A stretch of DNA of 45,849 nucleotides. Source: CAYNNP01 sp964398215 (GTDB lineage Bacteria; Planctomycetota; Planctomycetia; Pirellulales; Pirellulaceae). The translations under genes were made by a program, and so were the position numbers. Location of the stretch: the NCBI GenBank assembly GCA_964398215.1, contig CAYNNP010000022.1, positions 1 through 45,849 on the forward strand, in the 5' to 3' direction. Numbering within the stretch: position 1 is the stretch's first letter; each line of letters opens with the position of its first letter. Positions 25,414 through 35,203 of this stretch are shown in pieces. The notes below the pieces were generated by a model, which ran no database searches, was not told the origin of the DNA, and saw nothing but the letters and a program-made list of their open reading frames with translations.

Positions 25414-27075
25414 TTACTCGAATGCCATTTCTTCTGTCCCTTTCGGAAACTCAGGTACTCCGTTTCCATCCAAAACCGGACTGGCTCCAGGCGCGGCAGC
25501 TCCTGCCGCTGCTTTAACGCGGGGAACGGAAACGCCACGGATTGGCACCTCTTTTGCAGCATTCACTGCTTCTTCGCCGGCTAGGTTTTTCAGTGCTTCG
25601 ATTTGCTCTTCCAGAGCTGCGATAAATGTGCGACGTTCGCCAAGGGACGGTTCGTTAACCGCTGTCAGGACTCCTTCCATAGAAGTCACCCATTCCTTAA
25701 TCTTCTCGTCGTCATCGACCGCTGCCATCAGCCCGCCAGGTGTACTGGGCACTCCCATTGTCGGGCTTCCCGTCGCACCAAAGTGCAGTTGCTGAAGCAT
25801 GTAATTTACCTTGCGCCGTGAGATCTCGACTTCAGGTGGTTGTTTAACACGTGCAGTGGGTCCAGTATCGAACCCATCCATTGACCGTCCGGGGCTATCT
25901 CCGAAACCACCAAATTCTTCCATGTTTGTCATGCCTGGGTCCTCGCCTCCTCCCCCGCGGTCGCCTCCCCCAAAATCTTCCATGCCAATTCCACCATCAC
26001 GGCCACCAGTGTTGGTTGTTTTTTTTGCGTTGACGCGTTTCTCAGGAGCAATTGGTTGCTTGGCATCAGCTTGTAGTCGGGTGAAGGAATTCAGTCGATG
26101 CACCTCATACTCCAGAACTCTCATTGCACGGATCGCCCATTGCGCGAGGACTGTTTCTGGGTCCAGGACATCGCCTAACTTGTCCCCCATCGATCCAATT
26201 TGTTTGACCGAATGCAACGCAATGAGATTGTCGCGTTTCACCTCGGTACTGATGCTAACGAGTTGCGTTCCGAACTGAGGCCCCGAATCCACACTGGACA
26301 GGATATCGATCGCGTATTGCTGCAAGACTGCATGTGCTGCTGGATCACGACCAGCAGGCGGCTCCTGTTCCAACAGTGCGTTCATCGCAGCTTGAATCCT
26401 CGCAAGGTTTTGGCCGGTAACCGTTTTAGGAGCGTAGTAACAGTAACGTCGCAAGCCCAACAATGCCGCAGCACGTACCCCATCGTTCTCTTTTTCGTTT
26501 TCGTAGATCGGCAACAAGTCGGTCAGAATCACCGTAGCAGGAACTGGCCCAGTGCCTTCAGTTCGATTGGCTGGTCTGACGTCCAGTTTAGAGATCAACA
26601 TGATCGAGTTGATGCGAGCGGACGGTTCACAATTACCAACCATTACTGGCTTGAAACCATTGTAAATCCATCCCATCATTGACCGGTACGATGTAGAACC
26701 GCTTCGGCTTGCCAAGCTAAAGTTTGCATTCACCTCATTCATCAATTCAGTAATTGATGTCGTGTCATTGGTAATCTTGCCAGGCACGTACTTTTCGTAA
26801 AACGTTGAAGCAAATCTCACGTCCTCCGAAGGCAGTGTGGCCGCGCGTGACGATGAGAGTCTCTTCGCAGACACTTTCATTCGTTTAAGGTTCTGCTCCT
26901 CGTCAAGACGCGGGTCATACTTAATCTTTGTCAGTCCCTGAGCAACGGCACTTGACACAAGACAACTGGCGATGATCAAGCCGGGAATAATCCGCTTTAA
27001 CAGAGAAAGCTTTTGTGTTGGTCGGTTCACTGGATTTGAAATTGGTTGTACGCGTGCTTGAACTTTCATACTCAA
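25414..27075 (-). CDS. Secreted hypothetical protein with helical-repeat-like core
   Basis: The 553-aa product has a long N-region and a hydrophobic export signal (IIPGLIIASCLVSSAVAQG, about 29-47). Residues 80-330 are helical with repeated short helices (GVRAAALLGLRRYCYYAPK, AHAVLQQYAIDILSS, DNLIALHSVKQIGS), suggesting HEAT-like repeats. A Gly/Asp/Glu-rich disordered segment lies at about 350-410 (GGGDRGGGGEDPGMTNM). The C-terminal part is helical with an Ala/Pro-rich end. I recognise no named family. It is transcribed alone and ends at an intrinsic terminator. Confidence 0.75.
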   Translation of the reverse strand: MSMKVQARVQPISNPVNRPTQKLSLLKRIIPGLIIASCLVSSAVAQGLTKIKYDPRLDEEQNLKRMKVSAKRLSSSRAATLPSEDVRFASTFYEKYVPGKITNDTTSITELMNEVNANFSLASRSGSTSYRSMMGWIYNGFKPVMVGNCEPSARINSIMLISKLDVRPANRTEGTGPVPATVILTDLLPIYENEKENDGVRAAALLGLRRYCYYAPKTVTGQNLARIQAAMNALLEQEPPAGRDPAAHAVLQQYAIDILSSVDSGPQFGTQLVSISTEVKRDNLIALHSVKQIGSMGDKLGDVLDPETVLAQWAIRAMRVLEYEVHRLNSFTRLQADAKQPIAPEKRVNAKKTTNTGGRDGGIGMEDFGGGDRGGGGEDPGMTNMEEFGGFGDSPGRSMDGFDTGPTARVKQPPEVEISRRKVNYMLQQLHFGATGSPTMGVPSTPGGLMAAVDDDEKIKEWVTSMEGVLTAVNEPSLGERRTFIAALEEQIEALKNLAGEEAVNAAKEVPIRGVSVPRVKAAAGAAAPGASPVLDGNGVPEFPKGTEEMAFE

Positions 27076-27408
27076 CTCAGAAAAGTTAGATAAGGTGGAC
27101 GACGTCGTGTCGTTAAATGTGCGAGAAGACCACAGACGCCATTATCCTTGGATCGTCGGAATTTCGTCAAACAATAATCGTGGCATCTATCGCTTTAGAC
27201 TCTCGTTTTGGTGAATTATTAGGAAAATCAGGACGGAAATGTGTTCACCAAGCCCATTTGACGCTCAGAACAGGGATTTCAAGCCAAAAAAGACCGGTTT
27301 TCCGGATCAACCAAGCGGCATACACACTGATTGCTAGCGCTGAAAAAGTGGTGAAAGTGCTATGATCATCTGTTTGTGAATGTTAGCCCGTTGGTCCTGG
27401 TTGCGAAA
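27076..27408. other. Divergent intergenic region
   Basis: This spacer separates the secreted hypothetical gene (-) from the SprT-like gene (+). Apart from the short palindromic gacgacgtcgt near 27090-27101, nothing distinctive was seen. Confidence 0.35.
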
Positions 27409-28218
27409 ATGGCTCGAACCAAATCTTCCAAAAATGGATCTCGAAATCATGCGCTGCTTAATCGGCTTGCCAAGCAAGTTGCGACTCAGCAGTTTTCTCG
27501 AGATCAAATCGAGTCTCGGCAAGCGGAAATTTTCAACAACACGTTGATGCTAAGTCAGTCGATCGACTCGCCCAATTTTACGCGAGTCAGTGCGGCAGAC
27601 GTTCAGCGTATGATCGCGATGTACGACGAACGTTTTTTTGACGGACAGATCTTGCCCGCTGCCTCTGCAGAAGGACTTAAGTTTTCTTTGTCCAGTCGGA
27701 TGACAAGTGCAGCTGGCAAGTTGGTGACAAGCTACCCTGATGGTACCGCAAAGGGGCGTCGCGAATTTGAACTGATGCTTTCTTCGACGCTTTTGTTTCA
27801 GACTTTCGAGGACGTTCATCGTCCGGTCGAAGTCACGGGACGCCGCTGCGAAAATCGACTTCAAGCAATGCAGCGTGTTGCCGAACATGAGTTTGTGCAT
27901 TTGATCGAGATGTTGATATGGAATGATGGAAATTGTTCCGAGGCACGTTTTCAGTCCATCGCTAAACGTTACTTTGGCCATACTGACTACCAGCACGATT
28001 TGATCACGCAGCGTGAACGAGCAGCGACGAAGTTCGATATCCGTGTCGGTGATCGAGTTCGATTTGCAAACGATGGGCATTGGATGGTTGGAAAGGTGAA
28101 TCGGATTACGCGACGCGCTACGGTGCTGGTGCCCAATGCAAAGGGCGAGCGATTTACAGATGGCCACCGCTACGTTCGCTACTATGTTCCACTCGAACGT
28201 CTAACCAAGCTTTCCTAA
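27409..28218 (+). CDS. SprT-like zinc metalloprotease with a C-terminal Tudor/KOW-like domain
   Basis: The product contains the HExxH zinc motif in RVAEHEFVHLIEML (about residues 165-178 from ATG 27409), preceded by the SprT-like segment DVQRMIAMYDERFFDGQILP. The third ligand could be one of the His residues in RYFGHTDYQHD. SprT/Spartan relatives include proteases that act on DNA-protein crosslinks. Residues about 215-269 form a small beta domain (IRVGDRVRFANDGHWMVGKVNRI) of Tudor or KOW type, which may bind a partner or nucleic acid. A GTG start at 27376 is also possible; neither has a clear ribosome binding site. The gene is monocistronic. Confidence 0.82.
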   Translation: MARTKSSKNGSRNHALLNRLAKQVATQQFSRDQIESRQAEIFNNTLMLSQSIDSPNFTRVSAADVQRMIAMYDERFFDGQILPAASAEGLKFSLSSRMTSAAGKLVTSYPDGTAKGRREFELMLSSTLLFQTFEDVHRPVEVTGRRCENRLQAMQRVAEHEFVHLIEMLIWNDGNCSEARFQSIAKRYFGHTDYQHDLITQRERAATKFDIRVGDRVRFANDGHWMVGKVNRITRRATVLVPNAKGERFTDGHRYVRYYVPLERLTKLS

Positions 28219-28267
28219 GCGATGGTCACGCTTTTTACGTCACCAGGTTTACCACTGCGAACCGTTC

Positions 28268-28450
28268 ATGGCCATTGGCATCGATCCTACCGTTGACTAC
28301 GCATTCAAGCTGTTGCTTGGAAGTCCTGAGCATCCAGCGATAACGCTGCACTTTCTCAATGCGGTCCTTGGCAGCGAAGTTCTCATCACCGACGTCGAAA
28401 TCATCAACTGCGCGATCGTGGGATCTAGCCAGCGTCGTCTCGCTTGTTAG
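28268..28450 (+). pseudogene. N-terminal fragment of an Rpn/PDDEXK family transposase-like nuclease
   Basis: The 60-codon frame starts MAIGIDPTVDYAFKLLLGSP and continues AITLHFLNAVLG, matching the start of the recombination-promoting nuclease (PD-(D/E)XK) family. Full-length members are about 250-300 aa. Here the frame breaks after roughly 50 family-like residues, and I could not recover the rest in other frames up to 28560. It is probably a decayed remnant of a mobile-type nuclease. Confidence 0.75.
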
Positions 28451-28564
28451 CATTTGTTGTCCACGCCACTCTCAACTGGATCTGCACGGTAACCGAAAAC
28501 CAAAGTGGAGCTCGTGCCCAGGTAAACCAATTGAACACAATCGCTCGCGCAGTTCGTTGGGCCA

Positions 28565-29398
28565 TTATGCGTTCAGATCACCATCCAACTTTGATTTGAT
28601 TTTCGACAAAGCTTCCAGAGCGCCCAATGGAATCGCGATACCGTCTTCACCAACGTCTGAGTCTCGTGGGTTGATTCGTATCAAGGATCCATTTGCACTT
28701 TCGCATTCCATTCGAACGGTGGGAATCGCCATGCCCGCGCCAATTTCTATCACGGCAACTCGTCGTGAAGCGTTTTCCTGAATCCAATCTTGATAGTTCC
28801 GCTCTTGTGCTTCCGTCCTACATGGCAACCAGGAATAATCACCGAACATCAATATGTTTGGCCGAGCAACGGCTGAACAAACCCCGCATGTCGGCAGCTC
28901 TGATTCCAAGCGTATATCGGCGTTAACTTTCAAATCCAGCTCTTTTGCAGGCCAAATTTTATCGTGACAGCGTAGGGAGCACTGCAAGTGATGAATCGAG
29001 CCGTGACATTCGACGATGGGGCAGCTGTTAAAACCAGCTTTTTGAAATTGCCCATCAACGTTGCTCGTAAATATGGCAGGCGGTGATGACATGCGGCCTG
29101 CCAGTTCACTCAGAATGCGGAAACCTGCATGCGGCTCCGTGGACGAATACAAGTTGTAGCGGTGCCCGAAAAACCCCCAGGCAACTTGTGGATCCTTGCC
29201 AAACCATGCGGGATTAGAAACCTCGCTAAAGCGTTTGCCGCGAAATGCTGGGTAGGCTCGCCAGAAACCTTCGTTGCCGCGAAAATCTGGCAGTCCCGAA
29301 TCGACACCCATCCCTGCACCGGCACCAATCATCATCGCCTCGGCTGACTCAAGGACGCGTGCTGCATCATCGATTGATTTTTGTATCTGTTGGTTCAT
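28565..29398 (-). CDS. Sir2-family NAD-dependent protein deacylase
   Basis: ATG 29398 is chosen over 29410 because ggag precedes it closely. The product (277 aa) has NAD-binding GAGAGMGVDSGLPDFRG, TSNVDGQFQKAG (the usual TQNxDG with Gln to Ser), the catalytic His in VECHGSIHHLQC and RPNILMFGD. Two Cys pairs (CSLRC and CGVC) can bind structural zinc. Members remove acyl groups from lysine using NAD+. Length is typical. It overlaps the region just downstream of the Rpn remnant but is itself intact. Confidence 0.9.
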   Translation of the reverse strand: MNQQIQKSIDDAARVLESAEAMMIGAGAGMGVDSGLPDFRGNEGFWRAYPAFRGKRFSEVSNPAWFGKDPQVAWGFFGHRYNLYSSTEPHAGFRILSELAGRMSSPPAIFTSNVDGQFQKAGFNSCPIVECHGSIHHLQCSLRCHDKIWPAKELDLKVNADIRLESELPTCGVCSAVARPNILMFGDYSWLPCRTEAQERNYQDWIQENASRRVAVIEIGAGMAIPTVRMECESANGSLIRINPRDSDVGEDGIAIPLGALEALSKIKSKLDGDLNA

Positions 29399-29449
29399 GA
29401 ACTCCACCATAGGAACTTTCTAAGAATCAACCAACGCGATTATGCTCGG

Positions 29450-31975
29450 CTATTGGGGCTGCCGATTTTGAATCACTCTCAGCTTTCGCCCGAGAATGTC
29501 GTTTCCTGGCTTGGCTTGATACATCAAAGTATAGACTTTTTCATCTGAGTTTATCGGTGTCAACTTGATCGTGTACCTACCTGGCGCCAGCTCCGCTCCT
29601 AAACGCAGAAAGCATTTTTGCCCTGTGTCGAGCGTGATGTCGCTGCCCAATACGTAAGAGTAAGGGCTTGGTTTTACAGCAAGATCGAATACCCGGTGTT
29701 GGATCGTCCAACTATCGAATGGCCCCATTTTCGTTTTAGGCGCAGCTGGCTTTTTGATTGGCAAAATCGTGGCTTTAACCCTCGATCGTTCGCTGCCCTG
29801 TGCGTTGCGATACAGCTGAATGGTCACCAACTCTTCTTCAGGCGTCTGCTTTTGATATTTGAATTCGATCGAGCCATCCTGGATGCACTGGGCGGTTCGC
29901 TTCAGGTATCGAACTGCCTTGGCCACATTTCGCCCACTGACAAAAATCTTGGCCGGCAACTCGGTGGATACAGAGAGTCGCCCCGATCGTTCAAGTGGCT
30001 GATCGATTCGAATCTCGGCGCGGTTTGAATCGACGTTGGTTACATAGGCCGATTCGCCATTGATGCGTAAATCGATTCGACCCGCAGGCTGATCGCCGAT
30101 CACGATCAATTTGACCGGCGCACGATCTTCAACGACCGCTTCTTTTGGCATTTCAAATTGGTACGTTTGATTCGCGTTCAAGAGATAGTGCGAAGCGTCG
30201 AACGCTTGATATCGCATCTTCACGGAATCATCCTGCGGGACAAGCAATTCGCGTGCGATCCAGTCACCCTCTGGAGTATAGCTTTGCCAACGAAACTTTC
30301 CCGTCGCGAAATCCGCGTTAACAATGGGTGGCTTGGACTGGCCGCCAACGACAAAGACGCGATTGGCCTTGATCAATTCATTTTCTTGCGGCGAATTCAC
30401 TAAGAACCAGGACCGATTCAACGCAGCATGCTTCTCAATTGCTCGGTAGTCCTCCGGAACACGAATGGTTCTGGGCAATTGGTTCAGTCGAGTGTACGAG
30501 TTCACCAAATATCGCCCACCCGATGAACGCAGTCTCAATTGAGTCACGTTTTCTGGCAGTCGGAAATACACCACGACTGGTTCGGATAGTTTCGCTAGGT
30601 GTCCGCCCGGCAACGGCAGATGGTCAAAGCGTGAAATGGTATTGGGAACACTGACCGGATAAGAACCGACAACGTGACCCTGACTATCGATCTGTTCGAC
30701 CACCAAGCCCTCCAGAGTCTGAAGTGATTCGTCAAACTCGCCGTTCCCGAAATAGTGATCGTAAGGAAATCGGACGCTCAGTTTCCATGGCGTCGGTTCA
30801 TTGTCAATGTGGTTCACACGAAAGTCGACCGCCCGTTGGTCCACAACATAAGACTTGGTCAAGAATGATTGCGGCGTCACATCGACAGAGTCTTCTTGTC
30901 GTCCCGAGCGTTCGGTGTCAAGCGAATTCCATGATGCCGTAATCCCTACTCGTCTGAGCGACCTGACCTGAATGATTCCCCCATCTACATGAAGCCGAAT
31001 CTTGGTTTTGCCTGGCTGAACAATCACTTCACGTTCAGTCCGATTTGCTACCTTCTCGTCAAACTGCTTAATGATGATCTCAGACGCAGGCTCGCTTGGA
31101 TCCGTAAAATCAAAGCTGAGTTCCAGCTCGCCAGCCCCTGACGGTAGTGGAATGGAAGCATCCCGCCCGCTTTCTGCGATCACCCCAATCTGTTGGCGAA
31201 TGTCCTTCGATTCTCGGTCGTCAATGTCTCCGATGAAACTAATCTTGAACTCGGGTTTTGCCCCTAGCGTCGACGTCCCGATCCAACGCCACCGAATCAG
31301 GTTTGTCCGTTCAAAAGTCGTCAAAAGTTCCTGGTCATAGACGCAGTACTTACAAATACTTTCTCGAGTAGGCGACGACAATCGGTTCCAGGTTCCACGA
31401 TCTTCGTAGTCGTTTCGTTCGACGCGAGCAAGCACCCTGGCAGCAACTACCCGCACAGAACTATCGGTAGAAAAAAGTCTCGCTCGCAGAATAGACGCTG
31501 GTCGTTCAAAGTTTGTGATTCCCAACTGCAGGGCGCGTGTCTGAGCACAGATCAGATCGGAATCCTGGATCAAAATTGGGTTGAATGTGTAGCCAGATTT
31601 GCTGTCTAGCAACCGGCGGACGCCACTTCGAAAATGGTATACCGACTGTGTAAGCACTTGTCCCCGGCGATCCAACAATTGGTACTCAATTGCATATCGA
31701 AAACCGAACCGCGGATCTTCCATCGTGATCGCATCTTCGTTGTCTTGCTCCATTGCGGCGTTCGTCAGCAAACGTAAAGTCGTCGCCTTGCGTGGTATCA
31801 CAAACTCTGACCATTCATCCATTGTCATTCGATTCGCATTCGACTCGCGCGCGTCTTCATGAATGACCTGATTCGGCTTGACTAACTTTGCTGTCACAGC
31901 GTCTCTGTCAACACACAGCAGGCCCGCGCAAATTAACAGAAATGTGACGATCGAAAACTTGGTCCTGAATCTCAT
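29450..31975 (-). CDS. Large secreted hypothetical protein, last gene of the CHASE2/PgsC-like operon
   Basis: The start at 31975 overlaps the stop codon of the preceding gene as ATGA, which implies translational coupling; the frame itself is open to 32017. The 841-aa product begins with a signal peptide (MRFRTKFSIVTFLLICAGLLC). The remainder looks mainly beta-strand, with several Ig-like stretches (GELELSFDFTDPSEPASEII, GKTKIRLHVDGGIIQVRSL, PAGRIDLRINGESAYVTN) and no catalytic motif that I recognise. There are few Cys and no further membrane span. I know no family for it. Its position suggests it acts outside the membrane with the two membrane proteins encoded upstream. Confidence 0.82.
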   Translation of the reverse strand: MRFRTKFSIVTFLLICAGLLCVDRDAVTAKLVKPNQVIHEDARESNANRMTMDEWSEFVIPRKATTLRLLTNAAMEQDNEDAITMEDPRFGFRYAIEYQLLDRRGQVLTQSVYHFRSGVRRLLDSKSGYTFNPILIQDSDLICAQTRALQLGITNFERPASILRARLFSTDSSVRVVAARVLARVERNDYEDRGTWNRLSSPTRESICKYCVYDQELLTTFERTNLIRWRWIGTSTLGAKPEFKISFIGDIDDRESKDIRQQIGVIAESGRDASIPLPSGAGELELSFDFTDPSEPASEIIIKQFDEKVANRTEREVIVQPGKTKIRLHVDGGIIQVRSLRRVGITASWNSLDTERSGRQEDSVDVTPQSFLTKSYVVDQRAVDFRVNHIDNEPTPWKLSVRFPYDHYFGNGEFDESLQTLEGLVVEQIDSQGHVVGSYPVSVPNTISRFDHLPLPGGHLAKLSEPVVVYFRLPENVTQLRLRSSGGRYLVNSYTRLNQLPRTIRVPEDYRAIEKHAALNRSWFLVNSPQENELIKANRVFVVGGQSKPPIVNADFATGKFRWQSYTPEGDWIARELLVPQDDSVKMRYQAFDASHYLLNANQTYQFEMPKEAVVEDRAPVKLIVIGDQPAGRIDLRINGESAYVTNVDSNRAEIRIDQPLERSGRLSVSTELPAKIFVSGRNVAKAVRYLKRTAQCIQDGSIEFKYQKQTPEEELVTIQLYRNAQGSERSRVKATILPIKKPAAPKTKMGPFDSWTIQHRVFDLAVKPSPYSYVLGSDITLDTGQKCFLRLGAELAPGRYTIKLTPINSDEKVYTLMYQAKPGNDILGRKLRVIQNRQPQ

Positions 31976-34900
31976 TGCGCTCCCCCTTCCACGACCGCTG
32001 GCACTGGTATCAACCAACGTGACCGTGAAGTAATGAATCGCCGAACGGCAGGCAAATCCATGTCTGAATACATGATCACTTCATCCTGGATTGTGCCAGT
32101 CAGGTTGACAATGATCGGCAGCCCGCCAGCGACAGGCCTCACAATCAAATAGGCTTGACCGCCAATCCCATCGACAACCAATTCAAAACCAAAATCAGGA
32201 AATCGGTTCTCGATGGCGCGAAGCTGGATGATGTCTTGCGTGACAAGAAACAGGCCAATGCTTTGTCGCAAATCCTGTAACACTGGATCTGTTTTCCAGC
32301 CTTGTTCACCCAAATATTCGCGCTGCACATGCGAGACCAATCCCTCCTGATGAATGGGCAATCTAATCGCCTGAAATTTCGCCAACAACGAAACGTTTTC
32401 AGATTGCTCACGAAATCGCTTGCGAAGCGAAGGCGATAGCCACAAGCTGATGACTTCCTTATTCTGCGAGATCTGAACTGCCATGGCTTGCATCAGAATG
32501 CCAAGCTCATATCCCGCTGCATCAACCTGCCCTTTGACAAACTCTACATTTAGGTCTTTGCGCAGTTGATTTACAAACAGCGACTTCAATGGTGACAAGT
32601 CTGAGAATTCCGTGGTGCCATCGTCGGTAGCGACCATAACATCGGCAGTCACAGGTGCGGCAATTGCACGGGACTGCACCACCAGCAGCGGCCGATCTGG
32701 AAAATTCCGCAACAGGACATGACGCACAAGATTGAATAGGTTCTTGCGGTTCGCTGCACTCGAGATGTCAGCCGCCCCATCATCATTCGCGTGTGGGTGG
32801 GCTCCGGCAATCATCAGAACAGTTGACTTTGGACGCTGGAAAAGGCTCAATCCAAATGCAAACGATCTAAGCTCGAGCAATGGCCGCGGAACTTCTATCG
32901 CGAACGCACTGCGCAGCCCTGGCCGAAACACGAAAGTCCCCCATCCCCTGGGCGTTTCAGATTGGACTTCGCACAACGCTACGAATACTTCGCCTAGTTC
33001 AAAATCATCGATCAGTGCTATCTGGTAGCCGATTGAGCGAGCTGCGGCATCGACCGGCATCAACCGAGAGCGTAATTCAGAGATTTGTTCACCCTGCGGA
33101 CCATTCAAAGCCTGGATCAACGGGCCAACAACTTCGCGATCCATGTACAAGATTTCTTGTATCGTCGCCGGTTGGAAAAAATTCGTCGATCGCTTCAAGA
33201 TCGATTGCTTGATACCCACCATCCAATTTTGGAATGCAATTTCTTGCATTGGCAACACTGGTTCGGGCCGGTTCATCGCCGCGAGTTTTACTCTCAATTC
33301 ATGCCGAATCTTTTTTGGCAAAAGCAATTCGACTGTGTTCGATGTCGCTTGGTTGACCAGCGCGTTATCGGTTGGCGATTCTTGCCAATTGACATCCAAT
33401 TTCCCTGTCAAGGACTGAAGATCAGCCAAGTTCAAACTCGAAGGTATCGATCCATTGACATACAATCGAGCGTCATCAGTGGTGGCCTGATCGTCAGGTG
33501 ATTGCGTGGCATTGATACGATTAACCGTCGCGGAACTATATCCACGAACGTGCACTGAACCCTGTTCTGATAACACATTGCAAAACGCTCCGAATGTTGT
33601 GTTGGACGGTCGAGTTACATCCGGTTTGTCACTCCCGCCCAGCCATCTGGGAGCACCGGCGATCGCAAGAGCACGGGCTTTGAAACGATGAAACAAGAAC
33701 ATTGCTGATTCCATCGAACCAGGCTCATTCAGCGGTGCCGGGCATGTGATCGTAAGACCAGAATCGGCCGAAGAAGAATCCAGCAGGTACAGGCCCCAGC
33801 CGTTTGCAGGTGATTGCTCTCTGACATAAAAGTAGCGTTGGCCGACTACCGAAAGCTGAAAGTTGATCTGCTGCAATTGATTTCCCAACTCCAAGATGGC
33901 ACGCTGATTCTTGGGGTCGGTTTCAGACAGCCGTTTCATGCAAACAGCAAACGTACGTGTCTGTTCGTCGGTAGGCGGTTTGTATTTACGGCGCTGTTGC
34001 ACTTCGTACAGCAGTACTTTGTCACGCAATAGAATTCGGTTGATGTCGTTGCCCAACAATTGCGGTTCACTTGATTGCACCTTCACTTGATTGGCAACGA
34101 TACCATTGTCGGTTACCTGGTCACCTGAATGCCAGAACAACGCGAATCCAATAACGCTACCTGCAACGGCACCGATCAACGAAACCTCCGCTGTGCCCCG
34201 CAACATGCGCAAGGAGTGCTTTTTGTCATTGATTTTGATCGCCATCAATGTGGACAGCAGATAGCCAAATCCGAAGACGTCCGTTACTTGCAGTTCCGGA
34301 AATGCGATTGGAACCAAGTGCGACGCAAGTAGGCGATACAAAAAACATACGGTGAAGAAAAACAGCGTCTTCCTTGCTCCCTGAATCGTCATCTTTTGAA
34401 ACAACCGGAGCTTCAACAACGCAGCGCTAAGCTTCCATACCAAAACACACTCGAGTCCCGAGGCCAAGATTTTGATAGGGTCGTACCACAGTAGGCCAAG
34501 GAGTGCGGGCATAAGAATCCCGTTGAAATCCCATGCATACCGCAGATTCACCAAGGACGCGATGTACGCGGTAACAATCAAAATAATGTAGGACTTGGGA
34601 CTCGATAGCAGCGAAGTCGTGATGTCCTCGTACAGCGAGTGAATGTTGCCAATCCCAAAATTGGTGTATGGCACAAGAACCCAACAGACGATTGCGTACG
34701 TCAAGAATAGGCAAGTTGCCATCGGTGGAATTCCTCGCACAACTCCCGGCTTCCAAAGGTAGTTGGCGATCAATGCTACAACGATCAACCCAAAGCTATG
34801 CAGTCCGTCGGCGAGCGCCGCGTCAACGGACAACTGATGGACTAAGAAATCTCCAACGCACTCTAAAAGAAAGCTGTCAAAGAAGGCGCGCACGACCACA

Positions 34901-35202
34901 CTCAAAATCATGATCACAAAGAATCGGTCGCGTCCAAAGAAGCTGCACCAATAGGGCGTCTTGCGAGGCAATTCTGAGATGGCATACGCCAAAAAGTAGG
35001 TCACAATCGCCTCGACGACAATGACTGCCACCGAAAGCGGACGTGTCATCATCAGCGGGACCAAGTAGCCGGGAACCACCAAACCAGAAAGCGTCCAGCC
35101 GAATCGCAAGTTGAATACGACACAAACCAGCACGCCGATCCACACCGTTGTCGTTACGGTGATTGCACTCGATTCGAATGGGAAAATCGGTAGTACGTCC
35201 AT
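31972..35202 (-). CDS. Duplicated PgsC/CapC-like membrane protein with duplicated soluble modules
   Basis: The 1076-aa protein starts one base after the upstream stop, with ggagg in place before ATG 35202. Residues 15-360 hold about ten spans in two related halves. GLVVPGYLVPLMMTRP (40-55) with FGLIVVALIANYLW (137-150) recurs as GILMPALLGLLWYDP (228-242) with FGYLLSTLMAIKI (312-324), the pattern of PgsC/CapC (poly-gamma-glutamate synthesis, normally about 150 aa). The soluble remainder is also duplicated: an element ending in GWGLYLL at 468-474 then PAPLNEPGS and ALAIAGA recurs as GWGTFVF at 753-759 then PRPLLELRS and VLMIAGA. A polymer synthesis, export or processing role is inferred. No PgsB (ligase) or PgsA gene is present. 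Confidence 0.8.
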   Translation of the reverse strand: MDVLPIFPFESSAITVTTTVWIGVLVCVVFNLRFGWTLSGLVVPGYLVPLMMTRPLSVAVIVVEAIVTYFLAYAISELPRKTPYWCSFFGRDRFFVIMILSVVVRAFFDSFLLECVGDFLVHQLSVDAALADGLHSFGLIVVALIANYLWKPGVVRGIPPMATCLFLTYAIVCWVLVPYTNFGIGNIHSLYEDITTSLLSSPKSYIILIVTAYIASLVNLRYAWDFNGILMPALLGLLWYDPIKILASGLECVLVWKLSAALLKLRLFQKMTIQGARKTLFFFTVCFLYRLLASHLVPIAFPELQVTDVFGFGYLLSTLMAIKINDKKHSLRMLRGTAEVSLIGAVAGSVIGFALFWHSGDQVTDNGIVANQVKVQSSEPQLLGNDINRILLRDKVLLYEVQQRRKYKPPTDEQTRTFAVCMKRLSETDPKNQRAILELGNQLQQINFQLSVVGQRYFYVREQSPANGWGLYLLDSSSADSGLTITCPAPLNEPGSMESAMFLFHRFKARALAIAGAPRWLGGSDKPDVTRPSNTTFGAFCNVLSEQGSVHVRGYSSATVNRINATQSPDDQATTDDARLYVNGSIPSSLNLADLQSLTGKLDVNWQESPTDNALVNQATSNTVELLLPKKIRHELRVKLAAMNRPEPVLPMQEIAFQNWMVGIKQSILKRSTNFFQPATIQEILYMDREVVGPLIQALNGPQGEQISELRSRLMPVDAAARSIGYQIALIDDFELGEVFVALCEVQSETPRGWGTFVFRPGLRSAFAIEVPRPLLELRSFAFGLSLFQRPKSTVLMIAGAHPHANDDGAADISSAANRKNLFNLVRHVLLRNFPDRPLLVVQSRAIAAPVTADVMVATDDGTTEFSDLSPLKSLFVNQLRKDLNVEFVKGQVDAAGYELGILMQAMAVQISQNKEVISLWLSPSLRKRFREQSENVSLLAKFQAIRLPIHQEGLVSHVQREYLGEQGWKTDPVLQDLRQSIGLFLVTQDIIQLRAIENRFPDFGFELVVDGIGGQAYLIVRPVAGGLPIIVNLTGTIQDEVIMYSDMDLPAVRRFITSRSRWLIPVPAVVEGGAQ

Positions 35203-35203
35203 A

